Part shown: positions 43,915 through 55,345 of the stretch, piece after piece
How positions within the stretch are numbered: position 1 is the first letter of the stretch
Layout: every line of letters starts with the position of its first letter
Assembly (NCBI GenBank): GCA_021292165.1
Contig: CM037880.1
Span: forward strand, 223,106,467 to 223,170,466
From: Shinisaurus crocodilurus
Lineage: Eukaryota > Chordata > Lepidosauria > Squamata > Shinisauridae
Reading direction: 5' to 3'
DNA: 64,000 nucleotides
Program-made: the position numbers and the translations under genes
The notes under the pieces: generated by a model
Told to the model about the DNA's origin: nothing
The model's database searches: none
Seen by the model: the letters and a program-made list of their open reading frames with translations, nothing else

Positions 43915-44549
43915 CAGGGATGTTGAAGAGTCCTTGGTCTCGAGTCCGAGTCTGAGTCCTTGGGTCCAAAATGGTGACTCACGAGTCCCGAGTCACTCCC
44001 AAAGCTGACTCCACGAGTCCCTATTAAAATCAATGGGGATTTCCCCCCAACAAAATAAGGCTACTTCAGATGTGTGGCTTAAATAAATTCTAGGCACAAG
44101 TGTGCCTTTTTATTTCAAAACTCTGCAACTGATTTTGGCAAGAACAGACCAGGCAGAAAAACCCAAAATAACCAGGCAGGCAGAGGAGGCGGGGAACCCC
44201 AAAGCAGGCAGGCAGAGGCCTTTGTCTTGGACAATTCAAACTGTGGAACTGGTCAAGAAGAGACCAGGCAGGCAGAGGAGGCTGGGAACCCCAAACAGGC
44301 AGGCAGAGGCAGCCAAACCCAAAATGTCTGAAAGGTTGCATTTTAGGGAAATGATTTTAAAAAAATAAACTTGCTGTACTTCCTAAAACCTATCCATGTT
44401 GCATTTGAGGAACACGAGTCCTTGGTCTCGAGTCTCGAGTCGAGTCTCGAGTCCCATTAAAAATATTGGGACTCGAGTCTGACTCGAGTCAGTGGGGGGA
44501 CTCAGTCCGACTCACGAGTCGAGTCCTCGAGTCCGAGTCCCCATCCCTG
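43915..44549 (+). mobile_element. hAT element with GACTCG-repeat subterminal regions
   Basis: 635 bp from CAGGGATG to CATCCCTG with perfect 8-bp duplications CCCCTCCA at 43907-43914 and 44550-44557. About 110-150 bp inside each end is packed with GACTC/GAGTC units, many as GACTCGAGTC palindromes. The middle has GGCAGGCAGAGG-type repeats. No transposase coding is present. Confidence 0.93.
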
Positions 44550-44818
44550 CCCCTCCACCACCACTACCCTGCTCTCTCTCGCTCGCTCTCGCTCTCTGAG
44601 ATTATGGAGAGCCACTGCCGATCCAAGTCAACAATACTGTGCAAGATGGACCAATGGTTTGGCAGTATAAGGCAGCTTCATATGTCATTCCCTCTGACCT
44701 GGAAGTGCTTCTCCCAACCCCAGTTGTGTGTGTGGATGCGGTGACAGATGCTCTGCATGCGTCCAGGGATATCCTGTTCTTAACCATTGCAGTATGTGGA
44801 AAACCAGACCCACAGGAG

Positions 44819-45783
44819 TCATAGAATCATAGAATCATAGAAAAGTAGAGTTGGAAGGGGCCTACAAGGCCATCGAGTCCAACCCCCTGCTCAATGCAGG
44901 AATCCAGGTCAAAGCATCTCTGACAGATGTCTGTCCAGCCGCACCTTGAATGCCTCCAGAGTGGGAGAGCCCACCACCTCCCTAGGTAGTTGATTCCATT
45001 GTCTTATTGCTCTGACAGTCAGGAAATTTTTCCTGATGTTTAGGTGGAATCTAGGTTCCTGTAACTTGAGCCCATTATTCCGTGTCCTGCAAACTGGGAT
45101 GAACGAGAAGAGATCTTTGCCCTCCTCTGTGTGACATCCCTTCAAATACTGGAAGAGTGCGATCATATCTCCCCTCAGTCTCCTCTTCTGAAGGCTAAAC
45201 ATGCCCAGTTCTTTCAGTCTCTCCTCATAGGGCCTTGTTTCCAGTCCCTTTATCATCCTTGTTGCCCTCCTCTGAACCCTCTCCAGTTTGTCTATGTCCT
45301 TGTTAAAGTGAGGTGCCCAGAACTGGACGCAGTACTCAAGATGAGGCCTAACCAGTGCCGAGTAAAGGGGAATTATCACTTCCCGCGATTTGGAAGCTAT
45401 ACTTCTATTAATGCAGCCCAAAATTGCATTTGCCTTCTTTGCAGCCACATCGCATTGCTGGCTCATATTCAGTTTGTGATCTACCACAATTCCAAGATCC
45501 TTCTCACTTGTAGTATTGTTGAGCCAAGTGTCCCCCATTCTGTAACTCTGCATTTGGTTTCCTCTCCCTAGGTGCAGCACTTGGCATTTATCCCTATTAA
45601 ATTTCATTCTGTTGTTTTCGGCCCAGCGCTCCAGCCTATCGAGGTCACTTTGAATTTTGTTTCTGTCTTCCAGAGTATTAGCTGTTCCACCCAACGTTGT
45701 GTCATCTGCAAATTTGATAAGCATTCCCTGTACCTCCTGATCCAAGTCATTAATAAAAATGTTGAAGAGCACCGGGCCCAGGA
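44819..45783 (-). mobile_element. CR1 LINE 3' fragment
   Basis: Minus-strand CR1 copy with an open frame of 287 codons (45772 to 44909). It begins MLFNIFINDLD, just downstream of the GVPQ motif, and includes the FADD motif. It is truncated within the reverse transcriptase. Repeated ATTCTATG units mark its 3' end at 44819-44843. Confidence 0.94.
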
Positions 45784-46299
45784 GTCACTCGAATCAGGTC
45801 CCAGGGAACTGCTCCCTCGCCGCTGCCCCACACCCCAACCCTTTCCATATGCTCACCAAACATCTCTGCACCTCTGCACACACCTGCCCCCAAATACCTG
45901 CTCTGGTCTGTTTGGAAATGGCCCAATGGGCCACCAGGGTGGATGAGACAGAGAGAAGTTCCCTTCCCTGGTCTGTCTTCTTCCTTTCTCTGCTGACCTG
46001 CCTTCCACCTGTCGCCATGGATCCACCAGCCTGAAGGATGGTGCAAACCAGCCGCAGAGCTCTTGTCCTTCTCCATGTTTAGCCACAGGGTCTGTCAAGC
46101 CCCCTGCTGTCTCCTTGAGGTGTCATGGCTGCTAATTCGGGGCCTGGTGTTTGAGTCAGCTGGAAGCAAAAGATGAACAAGCGGAATGCTGCGGGCTGCA
46201 TGGGAAAGGAAGGAAGGGTCATTTGGGGACAGAGTAACAAACATCAGAACAGGGCTGGAGTGCCCCAATCAAAGAGTAAAGTCCCAGTATCCTGTTCAA
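45784..46299. other. Unique DNA, nothing recognised
   Basis: Flanked by CR1 and L2. Overlapping short frames have no known domain. Confidence 0.4.
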
Positions 46300-46745
46300 T
46301 TAAAACAATACAATAAAACATGATAATTAAAACAGTATAAAAAATTATTTTAAAATCTTAACCCACCCCATATTCCCGCCTGAAATACCATCTTTTTAAT
46401 GCGCGGCGGAAGCTCATCACAGAGGGGGCATGGCGAAGGTCACTAGGGAGGGAGTTCCATAACTTGGGGGCCGCCACAGAGAAGGCCCTCTTCCTAGTCC
46501 CCACCAGCCTGGCTGCTCTGGCTGATGGGATAAGGAGAAGGCCGTCTGTGGCAGATCTTGTTGAGCGCATTACACGTACCCCACGTAGAGCACATTACAG
46601 TAGTCTAGGCAAGAGGAGACCAAGGCATGAACCACTGATGGGAGCAGGTGATTAGGATTAGGAAGGTAGGGGCGAAGTTGCCGTATCAGATGGAGTTGAT
46701 ACAGCGCCGCCCGGCTCACAGCTGACACCTGGTGAGCCCTAACTT
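46300..46745 (-). mobile_element. L2 LINE 3' region
   Basis: The minus strand encodes STRSATDGLLLIPSARAARL and TRKRAFSVAAPKLWNSLPSD, the same L2 subfamily as at 35.5 and 47.8 kb. Upstream blocks follow at 46570-46740. The AT-rich UTR lacks the final tail. Confidence 0.8.
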
Positions 46746-47274
46746 GTGCTCCTGTGGGAATCAGGTGCAGCTAAGCGGTGCAATGAGCATCAGCCTGCAC
46801 TCTTTATGCCCTTTCCGGACAACCACCGAACACATGGAATTCAGGAGCTGGGATCGTGGCACAATCCTGCTCCACACATTCACCGGTTGTCTGGAATTTC
46901 TTTCCACGGATGACATCAACAGGAAGCAAAGGTTCTGGGCCTTCACAGTGCTGGATTAGTTTGAGACCTTCCCCTGGCAGAAGCCAAAGAGTTCAGAAAC
47001 TTTTCTGCCCCCTTCGCAAAGACTAACCTGGACAAACATAACTTCTCCCGTCACCCACAGACAGGGGACGCCTGCCAGGCGCATGGAGCGCTTTGCGCAG
47101 CTGCTGCTATCAGAGAAGCCCAAAGAGCAGATTCACAGGGGCAAAACCAAACTGAATCAGAAACAAAGGATGCTGAACTGCAGACTCAGTAACTACTGGG
47201 ACTGGGAGAAGGTTTTCTCTCTGGTAAAATGCGGAAAGAGTTTTGCATCCCTGCCCTGCCAAGGAGCTAGGAAT

Positions 47275-47655
47275 TTATTTTTATTTATCTTATTTTATTT
47301 ATTTACAACATTTATATACTGCTCCCCATCTACACAGATTCTGGAGCAGTGGACAAGAAAAAGACAAAAAAGACATCGCCCAGGGTGGCTGGGTGACCGG
47401 CCAGATGGGCGATTAATAAATATAATAAATAAATAAATAAAATAAAATAAAAAGAACGAAACACAATATTAAAAATAGAACATCAATAAAAACAGAGTAT
47501 CAGTTTAAAAAAAACCGTGGGTGGTCAAGCCAAGGAAGGATTCCCTGAAATAAAGATGTTTTCAGGAGGCGCCAGAAACAACACAATGTTGGTACCTGCC
47601 TGAACTCCAGAGGCGGGGAGTTCCACAGAAACGGAGCTGCCACACTGAAGGCACG
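47275..47655 (-). repeat. LINE-tail-like repeat, unclassified
   Basis: AT-rich unit with a TTTATTTATTTACAACATTTATATACTGC-type start (a minus-strand tail) and an internal block GGTGGCTGGGTGACCGGCCAG that matches the end of the L2 copies. It is probably two overlapping LINE tails. The internal AAATAAATAAATAA at 47421-47450 supports a second, plus-strand tail. Confidence 0.5.
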
Positions 47656-47659
47656 CTAT

Positions 47660-48180
47660 TTATTTATTTATTTATTATATTTCTGAATCGCCCAGCCGGC
47701 CGGTGACCCGGCCACTCTGGGCAATGTCCAATATATATAAAAAATACAATAAAACAAAATATAAAATGCCATCACACAGCTTTAAAATCCTAACCCACCC
47801 CATATTCCCGCCTGAGAAACCATGTTTTTAATGCACGGTGGAAGCTCATCAAGGAGGGGGCATGGCGGAGGTCACTGGGGAGGGAGTCCCATAACTTGGG
47901 GGCCGCCACAGAAAAGGCCCCCTTCCTAGTCCCCACCAGCCTGGCTGCTCTGGCTGATGGGACAAGGAAAAGGCCGTCCGTGGCAGATCTTGTTGAGCGT
48001 CCTACTTTTATGTTGCTGGAGGCACTGATTGAGATAAACTGGACCGGAGCCATATAGGGTTTTAAAGGTCAACACCAACACCTTGAATTCGACTCGGCAA
48101 GCAACTGGTAACCAGTGCAGCTCCTTAAGCACTGGAGTGATGTGATCACGCCGGCAGCTGCCTTTAGGGATAAAGATAAC
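47660..48180 (-). mobile_element. L2 LINE 3' region
   Basis: An open minus-strand stretch of 87 codons (48053 to 47790) holds STRSATDGLFLVPSARAARL and TRKGAFSVAAPKLWDSLPSD. The AAATAA tail is at 47660-47680. The upstream part near 48060-48180 reads HITPVLKELHWLPV. Confidence 0.82.
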
Positions 48181-48714
48181 TACACAGTCCAATACAAACA
48201 GTACTGCTTAGAGCTGAAACAAGCTGAAGGAATTCCCCCAGAAGGCTCAAAATTTGATTGTGGCTTCTGGGGATTTAAAATATTTCTCCATTTCTCTGCA
48301 AAGTTTATTCCTAAAAATCTGACCTTTTATTTTCCCTGCCCTGGCTAGAAGCACTGGAGATATTTGCTCCACCACAGTGATCAGGCAGGATTGCTAGACT
48401 GGCATATGGCGCTGCTGGGTTTTTTTTTTAATGTTAGAAGTATGGAACAAAGCATCAGTTGCCGTGGGCAGGGGTCAGCCCCTGCAGCAAAGCCACAAGG
48501 GACCATTTCGAAGCACCAGCGATGCCAGCTTTCTCCATCTGCCAGGAGTCCCAGGGTCATTTCACTTGTTACATTCTCTCTTGTTCTCTCTCTTTTGCAT
48601 CCAATTTTTAAAAATCAGTATCTTTTTTTAAAACATGAAAGTTCTCTTGTGATGGAAAAGAAAAAGAATGGTGACAGAAACATTTTCAACAGCCTGACAT
48701 TTGATTAATATACA
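48181..48714. other. Unique DNA, nothing recognised
   Basis: AT-rich between an L2 and a microsatellite; no repeat match. Confidence 0.4.
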
Positions 48715-48853
48715 TGTTATATGTATTATATATATATAATAGATATACAGATACATATACATATACACATATACATATACATATATACATATACATATGT
48801 ATATATGTAATACATATAATACATATATGTATTATATGTATTATATATTATAT
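48715..48853. repeat. AT-rich compound microsatellite
   Basis: TATA and ATACAT units with an inverted middle (ATACATATAC against GTATATATG), able to fold. A truncated CORE-SINE follows. Confidence 0.9.
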
Positions 48854-49054
48854 GCATCCGGGAGATCCGAGTTCTAGTCCCCGCTCGGCCATGAAGCTCA
48901 CTGGGTGACTTTGGGCCAGTCACTGACCTACCTCACAGGGTTGTTATGAGGATAAAATGGAGAGGAGGAGGAGGAGGAGGATTATGTAAGCCGCCTTGGG
49001 TTCCTTTCAGGAAAAAAGGCGGGGTATAAACATAATAAAATAAATAAAATAAAT
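48854..49054 (+). mobile_element. CORE-SINE, 5'-truncated
   Basis: Starts inside the head at CCGGGAGATCCGAGTTCTAG, directly after an AT-rich microsatellite. CORE and tail are complete. Confidence 0.87.
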
Positions 49055-49518
49055 ATATATTTATGTATATTTATATTACAGTATTACAGTATTTATATTA
49101 CCACTTTCCCACCCAAAAGGGCCCTATGCACACACACAAAAGCAGTACAGATATAACAAATATTCAGCAAAATAAACAAATAGTACGGAACTGTACCAGA
49201 AAAGACAGGAGCAACAGAAGAAAATATATTCTCAGGGCTGCAAGAGTACCGTAGTTTGTCTTACAGAGGAGGACACACCGCAGCAAAGAGAGGGAGGCGT
49301 GAGAGTCCAGGATTGGAAGGGTTAAGTTCCCCAGATCCAGATGCTGCTCTGCGCTGCCTGCCAGCTCTCTTGCATTTTCTGCTGAAACAAAGGGCGGCCG
49401 TTCAAGGGGAGCTCTGAAAGACAAACGCCGCAGCTGCCTCCTCAACTTTCCCCCAAGTTCATGATGGCTCGTTCATTCTTTCTGAGGCTGGAAGCAGTAT
49501 GGAAAAGTAGGTTTAGGG

Positions 49519-49639
49519 CAATGTTCTCCAACCTGGGGTCCCCAGATGTTTTTGGCCTACAACTCCCAGCGTAGCTGGCTGGGGCATGCTGGGAGTTGTA
49601 GGCCAAAAACATCTGGGGACCCCAGGTTGGAGAACACTG
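49519..49639. mobile_element. Fold-back hAT MITE with collapsed centre (copy E)
   Basis: Perfect 8-bp duplications GTTTAGGG at 49511-49518 and 49640-49647. The left arm lacks its inner ATGCCCCAGCC part, so 14 bp are missing next to the centre. Confidence 0.93.
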
Positions 49640-49647
49640 GTTTAGGG

Positions 49648-50328
49648 CCAAACAACACATGACACCAAACGCGTTGTTGAAGATGTATATATCCTAAACT
49701 TTCTAGACCAGCCACTGCTGGCCCCAATCAAGACTGGGAGCATGCCACCGAAGCCTTTTCTAAACTCTGCCTTGGAGGAGGATGACACAGCTGGGTTGCA
49801 AGAGGGGAGGGTTTGCCGGTAACCCTAAACTAGGATTCTTGAACCTCAGGTCCATCGGCCACATCCATCCCCTGCTTGGCTCCTACTTCCAAGATTCGGC
49901 GGCTAGGGCCGGGGAAGCTGTGCTCGCGGAGCGGAGGGTGGCGGCGGCGGGCACACAGGCAGGACTAGCAAGGGGGGACAGGCGGGGTGCCCAGCTGGGC
50001 AGGCGGCCTTCACTCGCCTGCCTGAGGTGGCGGCCCGGTTTGGGCTAGCCCGGCCGGAATCAAGCCCGGGACCTTCTGCAGGCAAGCAGGCCCTCTTCTG
50101 CGAAACTGGGCTCCCCCTCCCAAAGGCAGGAGCCTGATTTCCGGCAGTGTCTGGCCAGGCTGCTTCGCAGGGGAGGGCACGTCGGACTGTGCAGCCAGCA
50201 CCTTGGGGGGTGGGGCTGCCACCTGTCCATCATTTCAGGAATGCTCTCCATAACTGAGAAAACATATTGTGGGCAGAGTTTGTCAGAACTTGGTGGGATT
50301 CTGTGACCCAACTTGCCTTCCGCTGAGC
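49648..50328. other. Unique GC-rich DNA
   Basis: GGCGGCGGGCACACAGGCAG and similar CpG-bearing stretches at 49900-50060. No exon recognised. Confidence 0.35.
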
Positions 50329-50572
50329 GCCAGTGTGTGGTGTATAGCCGTTCAAGGGTTGGACTGGGACTCGGGAGACCCGGGTTCAAGTCCCCGCTCG
50401 GCCATGAAGCTCCCTGGGTGACTTTGGGCCAGTCACCGACTCTCAGCCTAACCTACCTCACAGGGTTGTTGTGAGGATAAAATGGAGGGGAGGAGGATCG
50501 TGTACCCGGCCTCGGGTTCCCTGGAGGAAGAAAGGCGGGGTATAAATGTAACAATTAAATAAATAAATTTCA
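50329..50572 (+). mobile_element. CORE-SINE with damaged A box
   Basis: Head GCCAGTGTGTGGTGTATAGCC has lost part of the A box. The B box GGTTCAAGTCCCC, CORE block and AATAAATAAAT tail are present. Confidence 0.87.
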
Positions 50573-51071
50573 AAAACAAGTCTTTGAAAACAAACAACCC
50601 CCCAAAAGGCTTTTGGAAACAACAAATCTCAACTTCTTTAAGAGATGCCTACTCTGGAAACTAAACATGGCAAAGTAGGGAAATGAGGAGCAGTGGCATG
50701 AGAAGTGCGGGCTTCTATTTTATACCCCTTTTTGGTGGCCCGTGCAGCTCGAGGGGCGCCTGGCTGCAGCATCCCAAAGTAAAAGAAAAAGAAGAAGCAG
50801 GCCCAGTTTTTAAAAAAAATGAAACACATAATAACAAGCTTTGGAGACCAATTTCCCCACTCTATATTTCTCTTCCTGTCACCGTGCTAGATGGGCAAAC
50901 CGCTGTTGTCAGCTTGAATCCTTAGTTTTTATGGCTTCTCACGTGAATCCAGTCTTGGACTGGGCAGACACGACCGCCCGTCGTACAGACAAGGGTGTTT
51001 CCGAGGTTAGGGTAAGGAACGGTGTTCGCAGCGCTTCTCTCATGCGTCATGCCACGTTCTCTTCTCCTTGG

Positions 51072-51188
51072 AACAGCCTTTCCCAGCCTGGTGCCCTGTG
51101 GATGTACTGGACTACAACTTCCACGCTGGCTGGGAGTGATGGGTGTTGTAGTCCAACACATCTGGAAGGCACAAGGTTGGGGAAGGTG
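51072..51188. mobile_element. Old fold-back MITE
   Basis: Arms GGACTACAACTTCCACGC and GGGTGTTGTAGTCC. Termini CAGCCTTTCCCAGCC and GGTTGGGGAAGG. Confidence 0.7.
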
Positions 51189-51225
51189 GCCGTAGAGGCT
51201 CACCCCACCCCACCCCAAACACAGG

Positions 51226-51718
51226 TCATCATCATCAGGCGATCACTCGTGACAGAGTAAGATTGTCTTCCAGGATAAAAGGAGGAGATTCTAAAGAAGA
51301 TTGTGTAGACTCTAGCGATGGGTCCGTAAGTGACTGTGGAGGCCAATTCTAGATCCACACAGCTTCCCACAGTGAGGACACAGGTTACCGGATAGAAGAT
51401 GGTCCTGTAAAGGATTCATTTGACGTGCTTTTCGCTTAGCACGTTTCTCCCTTTCACCTTGCACTCGGGCTTCTTCAAAGTCCATGGAACCTTTGTGAAA
51501 GGCCAATCTCCAGTTAGATCGTTCATGGGCCAGAGCTTCCCAGTTCTCGATGTTTATATTGCATTTTTTTAGATTAGCCTTATGAACATCTTTAAACCTC
51601 TTATATTGACCACCGATATTCCGCTTTCCATCCTTGAGTTGGGAATAGAGTAACTGCTTTGGGAGACGGCAGTCAGACATTCGAACAACATGACCAGTCC
51701 ACTGAAGTTGGCGTAGTG
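51226..51718 (-). mobile_element. C2H2-ended LINE, 3' 490 bp
   Basis: The minus-strand frame covers QLQWTGHVVRM to the zinc-finger-like end at 51312, with the usual 3' UTR and a (GAT)n tail at 51226-51237. The hairpin in the UTR has one broken pair (GACAGAGT). The 5' junction is at QLQWTGH, and the frame then runs into unrelated DNA. Confidence 0.85.
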
Positions 51719-52403
51719 ATGCAGGAGTAGATTTTGAGGCGCAGGCACCCATTATCCCGCCCCCCCAAGGAGGGCCCAAAAATGCAGGCTGCTGCATTGA
51801 TCCATATCAACAAACCAGTTCTAGCAGTTTCCGTCTCCACCAGGAGCAGGTCTCTGGTAAAGCTGGTGGGTCTTAATTGCCTTTTCAAGACCAGCCACCC
51901 CAAACAGGAAACAATACATTGTTACTTGGAAAATTCATTTCCTGCCCAGCTTCTGGGAGGATTGCAGATAAGCTCAGGGGGGAACTGGGAGGTCTGAGGG
52001 GGAGGCAGAGGTCGCCAGCAGCCCTGCTCATAAAAAAAAGTGTGGGTGCTACATCCTGGTGAGCCCCCCTGGCGCCCCCGTGGCGCCCCCGCACCCCTGC
52101 AACAGGCCTCTCCATGGAGTGTCTGATGCCGCAAGCTCCCAAAGCGAGAAGCTTCTCTGCCGGGCATGCTCTGAGGCTGGCCTTCATTTAAGGAGGGGCC
52201 GTCCTCTGGAATGATCCCCTGAGTTCAGCTGACTATGGGACTCCTTTTGAGGTACTGGGAGGGCTCTCCGTGTCCAGAGGAACCGAGCCCCAGTAAACAT
52301 CCTCCCAATGGCAGCATTTTAAGTGCCCTGTTTAATCATTAAAACAATTTCAGGCGGTACAACTTCTGCAGCAGTCAGAACCCTGGTTAATGCAATAAAG
52401 TGA

Positions 52404-52500
52404 GCACCCTCCAGATGTTTTGGCCTACAACTCCCATCATTCCTGTCCACCGGCCACGCTGACTTGGGCTGATGGGAGTTGTAGGCCAAAAAAATACATA
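52404..52500. mobile_element. Old fold-back MITE, right end lost
   Basis: CACCCTCCAGATG, then arms GGCCTACAACTCCCATCATT and GATGGGAGTTGTAGGCC. Confidence 0.65.
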
Positions 52501-52766
52501 GGGGGAGAGCTACATGTTGCATGTTTTACGGAAATTACATCGTAACGTACAACCACACACACACAAAGGGAGACCGCTCACACGTTGTACAAGCACACTT
52601 CCACATCTACACATACAGGCGTGTCTCTCCCTGCACAGAAATATGCGAACACTCACCCACACAAGAACCCCGCCTTTGATACAGACGCAGGCCCCGTGGG
52701 AACCAGTGGGTGTAAGAATCGTGCACATGGGGGGCTGCTTAAATCCCACTGAGTCTAAACTGCCGC

Positions 52767-52939
52767 CAGGACCGGTGCAAGGCAGTTTGGTGCCCTAGGC
52801 AAGATCAGATGTTTAGCGGGGGGGGGGGCCTTCCACTTGAGAGTGCTGTATTTTTTTTCAAGGCGTTTCTGGCACTCCCTTTAGCCTTGCGCCCTAGGCA
52901 GCTACCTGCCTAGTTGGCCTAATGGTAGCACCGGCCCTG
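52767..52939. mobile_element. hAT MITE of the CAGGACCGGTGC type
   Basis: Perfect 8-bp duplications ACTGCCGC at 52759-52766 and 52940-52947. The inside shares CTAGGCAAGATCAGAT and CTTGCGCCCTAGGCAG with the 2.25-kb copy. Confidence 0.93.
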
Positions 52940-53230
52940 ACTGCCGCCCTCATGCCCTCACGGCCAGTCGGCCACAAAATCTGGCATCAGCCTGGGCCCT
53001 GGAACATTTCCATTTCTTCCCTCATCTCCTGCTTTTCGTACCACCTCGTGGGATGAAGAGTTCCGCACAGTCCTTCGTGATGTTTTGGCTGGCCCTAGTA
53101 AAGGCGCTGCCCGACTGCGGATTGTGGATGCAAATCCCACTGAGTTCAATGCTCCTTAAACAACTGTGAGCCAAGGGGCAGCCTGTCGGTAGCAACACAA
53201 CTAACCCTTCAGGCAGAGTTGCTAGAGTAA

Positions 53231-53375
53231 GGTAACATCCCATGCATGTTTAGACAGAAATAAGTCCTGCAACTCTCAGCATGCCCCAGCCAGCTGGGGC
53301 ATGCTGGGAGTTGTAGGCTGGCTGGGGCACGCTGGGAGTCGTAGGACTTATTTCTGTTTAAACGTGCACAGGATT
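53231..53375. mobile_element. Palindromic MITE with repeated inner arm
   Basis: Outer arms CATGCATGTTTAGACAGAAA and TTTCTGTTTAAACGTGCACAGG. Inside, GGCTGGGGCA(T/C)GCTGGGAGT occurs twice in tandem on the right, giving three copies of the inner arm in all. Confidence 0.72.
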
Positions 53376-54403
53376 GTGGTGCAGGGCTTCTGCGCTTGTA
53401 AGATGCGCCAGAGTTTTGTCCAATGCAGCTTCTCTCACTGCTGCGGCATGATGCTGGGAGAAGCTACACTCCCTGCGATTCTCCCACCTAAGAGGCCTAA
53501 GAACTACGATTGTGCCCATATTCAGTGAAGTGACTCCAGTACTCTAGAAGGCAAGAGACTTAAATCCCAACACACACACACACACGCTTGCACACAATTT
53601 ACACAGCTGCAAGCAAAGAGAAGCCGGATTGCTCCCCCCCCCCCCCCCCAGTAGCAGTTCGAAAACTGATGACGGGGCACATGTGGAAAGCAGAGTCGAG
53701 CATCGTTAACCCTTCCTGCGCCGCGGCGCAGATTCGAGGGCCCTGCGCTGAACAGGGCTGTGCTGCCCTCCAGCTGCGGTTTCGCGACGCGCTCCTTGAT
53801 TAAAGGCTGAAATCCTTTCAAGGCCGCTTGACTTGACTTCCCAAGGAGTATGTTCCACGGAATGTAGCGGGGCTTGCTTCTTCTGAATAAACAGCCGTAC
53901 GTAGGCTTGCACTGTAAATGAAATAAGAGCTTGAACCCTGCCCACCTACCCCCACCCCACCCCACACAAAAATCCTTTCACGTTGGACTCAAAAAAAAGC
54001 ACTGTTTTCACATGTGACAGCAAAAGTGCGTCTGAGCCTCTTGTCTTGCAGGCGATTTATATGGATATGTGAAGACCACGCGGGAAAGGGAGACGGCGAG
54101 AGCCACTTTCAGCTTGAACGTCCTTGCTGGTGGGCGTGAGGTTTACATTTATTTACATTAATGATGCGGGAAATCAAAATATTTGCCGCAGCGACAAAAT
54201 CTCACAATTTTGCAGGCAAACAAGGTGCGCAGTGAGCAGGACACCTGGTGGGTTCAGGGGGGGGATGCAGCCCCCCTGACCCCCGGACACGTCACCCACC
54301 CCTGCTCTAGTTCAGCAAGTCAGTTCTTCTGTCCTGAACTGGTCCAATAACGGCTCGTGCATTCGTTCGTCGCTCCAAGTCCTTTGCCCAGCAAGCTCGA
54401 CAC
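53376..54403. other. Unique DNA, possible conserved block
   Basis: A C16 run at 53635-53649. 54140-54225 (TTTACATTAATGATGCGGG, AAATCAAAATATTTGCCGC) is repeat-free and lacks coding. Confidence 0.3.
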
Positions 54404-54597
54404 CAGTGTTCTCCAACCTTGGGTCCCCTGATGTTTTTGGCCTACAACTCCCAGCTCATCCCCAAGTTAGATGCCAGGAAACAAGCTGGCATGAATGCAC
54501 CCCAAAAGTGAGAGTGATCTAGTGAGTAGAGCATGGCTGGGGCATGCTGGGAGTTGTAGGCCAAAAACATCTGGGGACCCAAGGTTGAAGAACACTG
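54404..54597. mobile_element. Fold-back hAT MITE with a unique central insert (copy F)
   Basis: CAGTGTTCTCC to GAAGAACACTG, with flanks CTCGACAC and CTCTACAC (7/8). The inner left arm is replaced by about 80 bp of non-palindromic sequence (54455-54536) unrelated to the family. Confidence 0.9.
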
Positions 54598-54957
54598 CTC
54601 TACACAAAAGAATAAATGGACACAAGTCTGACACCAGGGCCGGCAACAGTGAGAAACCGAACCTGTCGGCCTCCCTGGATACACTCTGCGGCTGACCTGG
54701 AAAAAAAAAAACGTTGCCGTGCTCCGCCGGAGGAATTTCAGAGAGAGACGTCAGCGTGACATGGCTGAATTGGAATTGGAATGTCCAGCCAAGTTTGATT
54801 CTATTTGTTCTGGCTTGAATAGAGACAGTGGTTTTCTGTCCCACCGCGGCAAGTATAAACGTAAGGATTACTGTGACATCATCAATTTACTGCTGCCCTG
54901 ATTGGTCACTCTGCTTATTTTCCAAACGTTTTAAGCTCCAATTCAGACTTCAACTTG

Positions 54958-55072
54958 GGGCACCCTCCAGAAGTGTAGGATGGCAACTCCCATAATTCCC
55001 CATGCTTGGCAGTGGCTGGGAATTATGGGAGTTGCCGTCCTAGTACACATCTGGAGCCTGCTAAGTTGGAGA
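54958..55072. mobile_element. Old fold-back MITE
   Basis: Arms GATGGCAACTCCCATAATTC and AATTATGGGAGTTGCCGTCC around a short centre. Ends GCACCCTCCAG and GTTGGAGAAGACC. Confidence 0.65.
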
Positions 55073-55220
55073 AGACCACTCCAACTGAATTGGCACAAAG
55101 TCTACCCTACCTTTTGCATTCCCGCCCGCATCTACTGGCCAACTGAGGAAAACCCTTAGGGGTGAAATGGGCTCTGCTTCGTGAAAGCTTCTGCTGTAAT
55201 AAATTTGCTAGCCTTTAAGG

Positions 55221-55345
55221 CAGTGTTCTCCAACCTTGGGTCCCCAGATGTTTTTGGCCTACAACTCCCAGCATGCCCCAGCCAGCTACGCCAGCCCCAG
55301 CCAGTAGGCCAAAAACATCTGGGGACCCAAGGTTGGAGAACACTG
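55221..55345. mobile_element. Fold-back hAT MITE with lost inner right arm (copy G)
   Basis: Perfect 8-bp duplications CTTTAAGG at 55213-55220 and 55346-55353. The right inner arm (GGCATGCTGGGAGTTG) is missing and a short CCAGCCCCAGCCAG filler stands at the centre. Confidence 0.93.

Noticed and set aside
31507..45571. A 146-codon plus-strand open frame found nearly identical at 15004, 28402, 31507 and 45131, which looked like a conserved small protein family
   Set aside because: It is the antisense of the CR1 reverse transcriptase C-terminal coding region; conservation comes from the CR1 frame on the minus strand.
54280..54305. CACCCACCCCTG as the end of another hAT element
   Set aside because: No partner terminus or duplication could be found nearby.
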